This document shows positions 19,858 through 30,000 of a stretch of 32,553 nt of DNA, piece by piece. The position numbers were made by a program, and so were the translations under genes. A model generated the notes under the pieces. The model did no database searches. It saw only the letters and a list, made by a program, of their open reading frames with translations, and was not told the DNA's origin. Source of the stretch: Gyrodactylus bullatarudis (lineage: Eukaryota > Platyhelminthes > Monogenea > Gyrodactylidea > Gyrodactylidae); assembly GCA_012064415.1 (NCBI GenBank), contig SSNU01003042.1:1-32553 (forward strand), read 5' to 3'. Every line of letters starts with the position of its first letter. The first letter of the stretch is position 1.

Positions 19858-21728
19858 ATGCAATCACTTTTCTGGTCAAACATTGTATCGACTGAGTTCG
19901 CCAATTTCCAACAAAAGTTGAATAAAAAGTTCTCCTCGCCAGAGACTTTCTATCATATCCTGTATGAATACCTTCAAGAATTTGAGTCTCAAAACATAAG
20001 CAAGTTTCTTGGATTCTTCGAAGAATTCGTGCAAGGCAGAGTTATTCAGAAACATAGTAAAAGATCTGCTAATCTAAGATTGGAAGGAAATAATTTTTAC
20101 AAGTAAAAAAAGTTCTCTAATATTCCAGAAATCAAGATTTAAAATCAGCCTATACATGTTATCGTCGAGCTCTTGTTCAAGCTCAAGCAGAGGATGCCAT
20201 CATTCTGCACAGTAATTTTGGAGTTACGCTGACTAAGGAGAAAAAAATCCTCGAGGCATTAATTGAGTCTTTAAAAGGTTTATACTGTACATCAATATCT
20301 AAAAAATATGACATCAAAATTCAACAAAAATTACTCTCTATATTTAACAATGCCCTCAAGGAGCTAGAAATTCCTAAAATTGATTACAAAACCTTGTTAA
20401 AAGATGGTGAAATTGAAACTCTGATGGAAATTGACAATTATGTTACTAAATTTGCCAAAACTCGCAATAATTTGCAACTGGAAGAATATTTTACTCCTAA
20501 AATTGAAATCCAATATGAGAAACAAGTAGGAAGAAGAATTGTCGCCCTTTCTTCTCTATCTCCTGGTGAATTAATTGGAATTGAAAATCCACCCAGGTCT
20601 TGCACAGGAACGGAAATCTTTGTTCTAACTGATGAATTTGTGAGCGAATTCTGCTCCATTTGTTTTGAAGAGATAGAAAGAAACGCCTATTTCACTTGTA
20701 GAAATTGTAATTATTTCTCCGTTTGTTCTTATTGTCTAGCCCATTACAAAAAGCATGTCCGATACGAGTGTAGATTTTCATTCCTCCTTCAATCTATAGG
20801 ATTGGGAAATTTGAGTTTCAGACTCAATCTTCTCACAGAAAAATCCATTTATAATAATAAATCAAACTACAAACTTTGGGCTCAATCTGTATTTGATCTT
20901 GTCACGAATTGGTCCAAATATAAATTATTTGATCTCTTCTCCTACGGGCTAACAGGATGGCTTTGTGGAATAATCATTAAATCAAGTGATTCAGAAATAG
21001 ACCACAAAAAATTTGGCGAATCTTGTTTTGAGACTCTGATGAGGCTACAATGCAATGCACAGGCAATTTCACGGTTAACATCAAAAGAAAGTCCCAATGA
21101 TATTTTTACAAACATATCTCAAAATAAAATAGCTTCAACGGTCTATCCGAAGCTTTGCATGCTTAATCACTCTTGTCAGCCAAACACTTGCATTTCTTTC
21201 AAGGGACTACGCATGGAAGTTAGAGCTTCAAGATTCATAGAAGCTGGTGAAGAAATATACCATTGCTATGGACCTCAATATCCCTTTTATTTGAGCACAA
21301 AAACGAGGAAAAAACTACTAAGAGATCAATATTATTTTGATTGTAGTTGTTCAATTTGCATGAGCAATGTAGAAAGTCGCATTGGAGAATTTCTTGCCAT
21401 CAAAGAATTCAAAATCTTGAAGGAATCAGTTGAAGAAAACTTTGATCTTGCTTCAACTGAAAAATTCGTTCAACTTGCATCAATCTATGACATAAATTTT
21501 GCAATTGAATTTGTCGATAAACTTACCAAGAGAGAAATCAAATTGGAAAATTTTGCAAATGCAATTCAACTTTTGAAAATTTCAATCAACTACATTGAAA
21601 AGTATTATGGGAAAAATTCTATCCAGGTAGCAAATGAAATTGATAAATTACTCGATTTAATACCTAATTCCAGTTCTTACCAGAATATGAAAAAAGAAAT
21701 TTATCGTGTCAATTTTGGAGATATTTAA
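19858..21728 (+). CDS. SMYD4: SMYD4-like SET and MYND domain protein
   Basis: Two exons (19858-20102 and 20129-21728) with a 26-nt intron (GTAAAA...TTCCAG) give 614 residues. The N-terminus has a TPR-like region, about residues 70-130 (LRLEGNNFYKNQDLKSAYTCYRRAL). The split SET domain begins at VGRRIVALSSLSPGE (215-229). It is interrupted by a MYND zinc finger with its Cys/His ligands between C257 and C296. SET resumes with the catalytic-site motif NHSCQPN (428-434) and EIYHCYGP. The post-SET cysteines are FDCSCSIC. TPR + SET/MYND is the SMYD4 layout. These proteins are putative lysine methyltransferases linked to muscle and heart development. Its stop lies 35 bp from the convergent mitoguardin stop. 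A good acceptor AG lies 11 nt before the ATG. Confidence 0.9.
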
Positions 21729-21763
21729 TACTTTTTATAATTATATCTATATCATTTATAAAA

Positions 21764-23017
21764 TTAAATTTTATTGAATTCACCTAACTTTTCTTTAACA
21801 AGTTGCAATGTCAAAAACGTCTGGGATTGTAGGTCGATTAAAAATACAGACTTGGAATGGTAGCGTAAACCAGAAAGAAATTCAGGCTTTAATTCTTCAT
21901 CAGGAAATATGGTGAAAATGCAGGTAACATAACTGATGAATAAATCTTTGAAATCAGAATAGAAAAGCTTCAATCTCTCATCTGTTCCAAGAAATGCCCA
22001 AGCAAAGGGTCCGATAAAAGTCCCAAGAAGATCGTAATATTTTGCCAAGAATCCATCTTGATTTTCCAGTATTTTCTTCTTGGCATACTAGAAATATACA
22101 TAATACTTAACAAGGTAAACTTACCATGATGGCCCAAGCAGAGGAAGTCATTGTCCTTCGTTTGATTCCTTCACTGATCCAATAATTTTGAGCGATACTT
22201 TTAATTGATTCTGGAGGATTGGATAATTTTTCAAGTGCATCAGTCATTGTATAATCTAGAAATATGTCGAAAAAATTCAGGACTGGAATTTTTTTTGTTT
22301 TCAATTCTCTAGATAGTTGCTCTGGATTCACTTCTTCGAGATAATCAATGAGTATATCGTAATACTGAACAAAATATTCATCACTTGTGTCCATCGATTG
22401 GAGGATAGCAGATCCAATCCTCCTACCATCATTGATTATAGTACTTTTAAAGTTTGGAAAATCTTTGAATAAAGAATTGAAGCCTTCTCTGATAACATGT
22501 AACTTGGCTAAATATTCATCATCATTACGACAATTTACTAATTTTGTCCTGGGAATTCTTCAAAAGTTAAATTAATAAATTACCTGCACTCAATTCTGGA
22601 GTTGGATAAAATTTCAATAGCACTTTCCATCAAAGGAAAAGATGATGTATATTTAAAAGTTTGATCTTCGAGATTTTCATTTGCAGAAATGAAGGAATCT
22701 TCATCAGAATCATCAGAATATAAATTATTTTCTTCGAGCAAATTGATGATTAGAGTGATTTCATTAATGACATTTTTAATTCTTCGAGTGACTGAAAAAG
22801 AAACCTTTTGATAATATTCAGTTTCTTCTATTGAAGAGAGTAGGGTAACTGATTTCTTAAGTTTATTCTCAATTAAATGTTCATCATCTACAGAAGTGAT
22901 ATCATGTTTGTTCCTTGCATATCTGATATAAGAGATTAATTTAGGAGCAATCCATCCACATAATAAACAAAAAGTACTTAGTAGAGCCTTGTTAGTGAAG
23001 CTTCTATCAACTAGCAT
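21764..23017 (-). CDS. MIGA: Mitoguardin (MIGA/FAM73 family)
   Basis: Three exons (23017-22584, 22557-22125, 22087-21764) with introns of 26 and 37 nt give 396 residues. An N-terminal membrane segment, about 11-30 (ALLSTFCLLCGWIAPKLISY), would anchor it in the mitochondrial outer membrane. The conserved C-terminal domain is clear: EYLAKLHVIREGF, FVQYYDILIDYLEE, NFFDIFLDYTMTDALEKL-NPP, WISEGIKRR, GFLAKYYDLLG. Mitoguardins promote mitochondrial fusion and lipid transfer at ER contacts. Just after an acidic stretch (SDDSDED) is SFISANE (108-114), which fits a phospho-FFAT motif for binding VAP proteins on the ER, a known MIGA feature. The protein is shorter than vertebrate MIGA1/2, mainly in the N-terminal linker. 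Confidence 0.88.
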
Positions 23018-24018
23018 AAATTATCATGAAATTGACAATGGCTTAGAGTAATACAATTATACAAAATTTGTGAGGACTTCAAATTGTTTTTCAGTTAAAA
23101 CAAAAATCTTTATTTAATAAAAAATTTAAAAATAGTGAAATTTCAATTTTGAAAATATAATTTTTAATAAAAATTATTAATTTAATTTTATGAAACTATT
23201 TCACCGTAACATATTTTATGATATTACTGACTGAGAAATACTCAGCAATGCATTAGCTATGCTTAATTTTTCAAACTCACATCAGTCGATCAGCTGACGT
23301 CTAATCAAAATTAACGATACTATAATTTTTTTCTAGTAGTAATTTTCTACCACATTCAATAAATTTCCTTTACTCAAAGAATATAATTAAATAAATCAAT
23401 TATATGATAGCATAATTCAAGAATCTTTTATTAAAAATTTAATCACGTCTTATTTTTTTGAGAAAAATTTATATTTTTTTCGTCATTGTAAAATACAACA
23501 TCAATCATGGGATAAATTTTTTCTCTACTCCGAATTCGCGCCACCGTCCAACCGACAGTATAATCTCAGATTATCTCAAGGATTACAAATTGACTTTAAA
23601 ATTTATTTTTTCCAAAAATTTCTTACTCTTTTGATAACTTTTTAGAGTAAAAATCAATATAAAGTCAATGTTAATCTTCCTACCGATTTTTCATAATTGA
23701 TTTTAATAGATATGTAAAAATTAATCATCTTTATTTCGCACGTTTCTTTTTGATAGCCAAAAATGTGTCAATCAAATTTAATTTTGTAGTCAAGCTGAAT
23801 CCCAAAGATCATTAGAAAATTTAGTTATCGATTTGAGAAAAAAGTATAGATTAATGAGAAATTGGGTAGTATCCTAGATGATTTAAATCTATTCTAAATC
23901 CATAATAACTTTTAGCCAATGAGAGTGATGAGATGTTGTCTGTATCACAATCATTATCCTCAATATTAAACGAAAGATAAAATTTATCAGATAAATTTTC
24001 TTTCAATTGCCTTTTGTT
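23018..24018. other. Intergenic between MIGA and GARNL3, both promoters expected here
   Basis: The two genes diverge from this 1-kb spacer. It is very AT-rich. A short GC-richer patch at 23538-23555 (CGCGCCACCGTCCAACCG) stands out. No gene, tRNA or repeat is supported. Confidence 0.5.
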
Positions 24019-27000
24019 ATGGAAAAGAGAAAATTTCGAATTCAAACTAAGCTTTATAATGATTGTAATGAGAAGCGTCAAAACACCTATCCGAACCCTA
24101 CAACTTCATCTTTCAAAAATTATTTCGATCTACATTATGATGATGTTTATACTGAAGATCAATCAAAATTTGATAAGGAGATTTCTTTATTCCACATAGA
24201 GAATCCAGAAAAAGATACTAGATGGTATTTCAAATATTTCCTCGGTGAAGGTATTCATATTTGTATTTTCACGTCAATATAGCTCACTCTATTTATTGTG
24301 GAATTAGAAAGCACGACAATCCATATTTATTAGCAATAAAAAAAGTAAAGGTTCGAAAAAATGCCATAAACAAGATTCAAGTCAGAGCTATTTTATGGCA
24401 AAAAACAGTAAATAAATAATCAGTCATTTGGAATGTTTAATTCTCTTGTAGGGTTGTCAAAAGGTATTTTTCGAGGAAAAATATTTCTATAATCCAAATG
24501 CCAAAAAAATTCTAAGGTTGGATTTAAAATTCATCTATTTTCAAGTGATTATTTTAACATTTCGAAAGTAGAGAGGGGTCCAAAAGAAATCCAAAGGATA
24601 GAAACACAAAAAGAATTATTACTTCTTGAAAATCAACAGGTGAATTATTATGAATTTTAACACAGTACTATAAAAAGGCATCGACCCAATTTAAATTTGG
24701 AATAATATACTCAAAGTGGAATCAGAACTCTGAGGAAGAATTCTATAACAATGGTACCACTCAAAATAATAATCTAATTGTATTTCAGAGTTTGGAAGTG
24801 AAAATTTTGACAAGTTTCTGAGTTTACTCGGAGAAAAAATCGAATTAAAAGGATGGAGGAAATTTAGAGGAGGCCTCGATGTTGCGAGTAAGTATCTTTC
24901 AATTTTTATGAATTGCTTAGACGATACAACCGGTGTCAACTCTCTGTATGCCACGTTGGATGAGATTGAAATAATGTTTCATGTCTCAACAATGCTTCCA
25001 TACAAAAGAAACAGTGGTCAACAAGTGATTTTCATTAAAATAATCAAATAAACAGATTGAAAGAAAGCGCCATATTGGTAATGATATAGGAAATATAATC
25101 TTCATTGACGAATGTAGCAAGGATCAGACCCTACAATGGAATCCATCATCGATGAAAACTCATTTTACGCGTAAATCTTTACATGCTAATTTGTCCTTTT
25201 CTAGATATATTCTGCATTGTCATGTATTTAGTCGAGTCAGATTCTTACATGATTGATTTTTTCATTGAAGATTCAGTTCCTAATTTCGGTCCTGTCATAT
25301 TTCAGGATTACGAATTTAAACATGGAAAGATTTTGAGGGATTACATTTTGGTCAAAAGTCTGTCTCAATAATAACCTGTTTATAAAATTTAGTGATAAAT
25401 GGTGAGAAAGCAGCTCTTAATTCAACAGTGTTTTCTCAAAACCGAGAAAGAACCATTGGAATGATCTTATCAAATATCTATAGTAAATGCCAAGCCTCCG
25501 GTTCTAATGATTCCAATGAAATTCAAGAGGATAAAAAAATTCTAGTAAGCAATTTTCCAAATCTCATCAGTAATATACTTGACTCTGAAGTTATGAGAGT
25601 TAGTAAGCTTGAGTATTTTTCGAAAGATTTTTCGATTGGTTTTTGGATTTGAAAAAATCTGTATATCTTTCAATAAAGAATATAAGGATCGATTTCATGT
25701 TACAATAGTTAATATAATAATTGATTGGTTTTGAGCTGAGCTACCGATGTCATAAGTATATTTAATGAAATAAGAAGATGCCAGATTATTTCACAAATAA
25801 AGATCTCTATTTCGAGCATACTCATCAGTGTGATACATGCCATATAAATACTGGTTTTAATAAAGTAGACAAATCTTATTATTGGTCAAGATTTACAATT
25901 TTTCCAATTGGTTCCTACCTGTTACCAGGTAAGAACTGTTAAAGTTTGAAAATACATTGTTCTTAACATTTCAAGTGATAATAATTACAGTGTAAAATTT
26001 TTTAAAGTTTAGAAAAGTGTTAATAAAATTACGATAATTATGGTAACTATTGAGTTGCTGTGAAGAATTGTGTTATTTGTAAATTTGTGTCTACCTCTTC
26101 TCGTCTTCTCTTCTTTGGAGGGGGTTGGGATGCAGGTAGATTTCTTTCCCTTGGTTTAGGTAAGCTCATTGGTTTTACATGATTTTTTGGACACATAGAT
26201 TTGGTTTGTGTTGACTGATAAGGTATGCTTCAGCTGCTTTTAAGATGTAACCGTTTTTCCCTGATGGTTTGTAAAGTATTTCAAAGTTTTGGGGGGAAAC
26301 TTGGGCATTACATGTTCTTAAATGCTCTCTAACAGCGGTTTGACCCTTGTAAAGATGTTCATCAATTCTATCTTCGAGTCGTCTTGTTGTATGTCCAATG
26401 TACACCGATTCACATGGGCATTTAAACTTGTAGATCACATGGCTCTTCTTGAGTATATCCATTTGGTCCTTTGACGAGTTGTTGAATAATTTTTGTGTTG
26501 TGAAAATCGTCCTTAGGTTTCCATTTGGGTATGTTTCTCCGAAAACATTGTTGATTTTCGTTCGAAGGATTGCTGCAATTTTATCGCCTTTGAAAGGTAG
26601 GCTCAGAGTTACAGTCTCGCCTTCTTTTTGATTTTTTTTTGTTAGACGAATTTCTTATATTTAAATAAAATTGATAATTACAAAATAATAAAGTAATCTT
26701 TATAGGGGTTTTCGTTCAAGGCAAAATAAATGAAAAATCATTCGGTTTTGCTTTTGGCGTGTATAGCTTGGACAGACGATCATTAATTGATTCAATTGGA
26801 TAGTCATTTGAAAATTCCGATCAGATTTTCCAATTCGCTCTCCCAAGCTGATTCTGAAACGATTCTACGAGTCCGTTTGGCAAGAGCTGTTATCAACCTT
26901 CATTGGTACGAAAGAATTAAAATTGAGTAGCTTTCCGGTGAATGTGTTCTTCCTGTAGATACCTCTGGTTATGGACTCATCCTCGTTTCTCGATAGTTTT

Positions 27001-30000
27001 ACATCCAGGAATGATAGACTGTTGTTGTTCTCTTTCTCGACTGTGAATTTCATCTGGCTGTGTGCCTGGTTAAATTCTGTTAATAAACTATCAAAATTTT
27101 GATTATTATTTACCACTATGAAAGTATCATCCATATAACGATAATAATGGCTAAACATATCGATTGTTGGTTTGAGGGTTGTCATCTCCAATTTTGCCAG
27201 GAATAGGTCTACTAGTAATGGTCCAAGGGGAGATCCTATAGCTACTCCGTCTTTTTGAACATAAATTTGGTCATTAAAACTGAATACAACATTTTACAAC
27301 AAAGGTAAAATTGGAAAAATTCTAAATGACCAATAAGGTCTACTTTATTATTTGTTAAACCAGTATTTATATGGCATGTATCACACTGATGAGTATGCCC
27401 GAAATAGAGATCTTTATTTGTGAAATAATCTGGCATCTTCTTCTGGCATTTAATTAAATATAATAATTAGATTTGGCTGACTTTTAAAATTATATAAAAT
27501 TCTAGAACACGAAAAACTTGGACGAAGATTACGATGCCAAATTTACAACCTTTGGAAAAGTAATTTATCAATTGATAAAAATTGAACTCTAGAGTTTGAA
27601 ATACGAGCATGAAAACGACTGCATAAGCGGCACAGACAACTTTGGAAAAGTAGTAAGTCAAAATTTCAGATTTAAAAGTGAAAACTAGTTCATTCGTTCT
27701 GATTAATGTCTTACTGTAAGACTTTTACAGACATTTATTATAACGAATCTAATTAGATTTTCATAGGACTTTAATCATAATTATAATTTAGCATCTAAAA
27801 TCTGGTATTAAGTTCAACCGAAAATTGTGAAGAATAAATTCAAGTGTTCTCCCGTCGTTAACCCTTTCGATACCATAGCTTAACGAATAAAGTTTCAGGC
27901 TTAATTCTCTCACAGAATTACCTAAAACATTTACTTACACATAATTTCATCAGGGTCTGATTTATATTGAAAATCCCATCTACAGGTGAGTAATTTAGAG
28001 TGAAACTTTGCCAATGAAGGGATTTATTTGAAAGTTAATTGTTTCAAAGACTCAATTAATGTCAAAAAGGATATCTTTTATATTTCATTCGATCTTATTA
28101 CAAAATAACCTAGATATTGAAGATCTAAGGTAAAAATGGGGTTGAAAATTTTCCCGAGACTATTGATGGAGCTGCTCATTGATTTCATGCATAAAAAATA
28201 TACCTTGTTTTGGATTAACTATTTAGCTTCTACAGAAATTAATCTTATTATCTCTGAACATTGATAAGTTTAATAACTTCGAACAAAAAGAATCATGAAT
28301 TAAGGAATTCTACTTCCTTCGGTAAAAGCTCAAATATCTATGGCATTCTTATGCCTGGCTAGCAAAAATATAGCATGATAGAAAACAAAGATAGTTTGTG
28401 ATATACTATCAAAAAATAATCATAAAAAAATGTTTCAAAATCATTGAAAAAAGTCAGTTTGAACATAGAGGTCATATATTGTATCGAGAGGGTTAAAGAC
28501 AATCAATTGTTTGGAAGGTATATTTCCTTCTTAATTTGATAGAACCGTTTCTCAGCCCAAGTTTTTTTAGATTTAAATCACAAATACGTAATAAGTGTTT
28601 GGAAAAACTTTTATTATCACCCTCTAAACCTTTTTTGTACGAGCTTGATTAATAAGAAAAAAGTTTTACAGCAACATTAAGTTTAGCTTCAGTCGAAACT
28701 AACCACCTCAAAATGAAAATTTAAAAATTCAGAGTTTTTTTCTGATGTAAAGAGTAAAAATCCCATTCTGAGAGAGAAAAACTCTTTGATTTATGTTTTT
28801 AGTTGAAATAAAAGCGCTATATTCCTATAAATAACTGACATCAATCCCTTTTACTCGTGGAAAAATCAAATTGATTACATTAAATCACTATACAATCTTT
28901 TTTAGTGGACACTCGAACCCATTCACTATCAGTTGCAGGATAAAATTTTGGCAGGCACAAGTATCAGTGAAAACTTTGTTGTATCAACGAGAAATGGTAC
29001 CTTCCTATTGGAAAAGCATTTGATTCCCAAGATGTTGCTCGATAAAACGTATGATGTTAAACAAATTAAGTTCATCAAAGAATATTCTTGTCTCATTCTA
29101 CTGTATGAAAGGAATAGAGAAACGAAAATATCTCTACTCACAGAACATGAAATTTATCAATTATCTAATGGTCTTATTGAGAATTATTCATTCACACTTG
29201 ATGAAATGAATCATTCAAAGGGTTGTTCAAAATTCATTTTCCATCGTTCGCTGAGTAAATCTCAACAAAAGATTTTAGCTGTGAATGGAAAAAATATTTT
29301 CATTTTCAATATCGTTCTGGATAATCAATACCAGTCGTTATCCTCGTGGAATCAGATAACTCAACTTACACCCAAGTTGAATTTCAATATCTTGAAGGTA
29401 CACTAATTCATTTTAAAAATTTTAATTCTAGAGGATTCCAACTAAAGAATATGTCATTGACTTGTCCTATTTTGAAACTTGGGACGGATCTAAGCTATGT
29501 ATTTTGAACAAGTTTGGCTTTGAAATTGTTGATGAGAAAAACTTGCACACTATTAACCTATGGACGGTAGAGTCTTCAAAACCCCTTTACCAAGCATTAT
29601 TTGTGGAAACTACAGAAATGGAAAATGAAATATTTCTCTTTCATAACCGTTAGTTTGTCAAATTAATTTTTGCACAAGACATTAGTTTTTAATCAAATTT
29701 AATAGGAACAGGAAGAGTTTTTAGTTTTTTCGATTCAAATGCCGCTCAAATCCAAGGATATTCAGACAGTCAGTGTCAAAGAACAAGCCAAGGCTCAATT
29801 TTCAGAGAATTCTTTTGGGATTTCAATCCAGTTTCAATAGGTAGGTAGGCGTTAATAATCTCGTAATATATCTTATTTTTTTGTTATGTTATCTTCCAAG
29901 TTGATTTTATGAAATCAAACAATCTAAATTTTCAACTACCACGAAGATTTTTTTTGTTAGATTAATGAACTAAAATTTAAAAGTTTTCTTTTTCTTGGAG

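Larger units (their letters stand above)
25772..27442 (-). mobile_element. Penelope-like element flanked by inverted repeats, in GARNL3 intron 10
   Basis: A minus-strand reverse transcriptase and GIY-YIG endonuclease remnant lies between two arms of an inverted repeat (25772-25909 and 27309-27442). It sits wholly inside the 1907-nt intron between the RapGAP exons and the linker exons. Inverted end repeats occur in Penelope-like elements when partial copies join in opposite orientation. No clean target duplication could be found outside the arms. Weak similarity (TATTTAAT...AAG) continues about 20 bp outward on both sides. Confidence 0.75.

Noticed and set aside
21764..23017. Peroxin-3-like membrane protein
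   Set aside because: The N-terminal anchor first suggested this, but the C-terminal motifs (NFFDIFLDY, DALEKL-NPP, WISEGIKRR) are those of mitoguardin.
25393..25652. GARNL3 RapGAP portion as a separate gene ending at 25652
   Set aside because: Downstream exons continue the GARNL3 order (linker, then CNH) in phase, and the last 17 codons before 25652 have no family match, so they are likely intronic.
25810..25828. CTGATGA-N8-GAAA on the minus strand (also plus strand 27386-27404) as a Penelope-type hammerhead
   Set aside because: Penelope-like elements can carry hammerheads, but here the eight bases between the cores cannot form stem II and flanking helices are at most 2-3 bp. Similar core spacings also occur by chance in coding sequence at about 21931 and 25565.
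25777..25860. Cytochrome c-like CxxCH (CDTCH) in the repeat-encoded peptide
   Set aside because: No other cytochrome feature is present and the repeat is part of a mobile-element flank, so the match is incidental.
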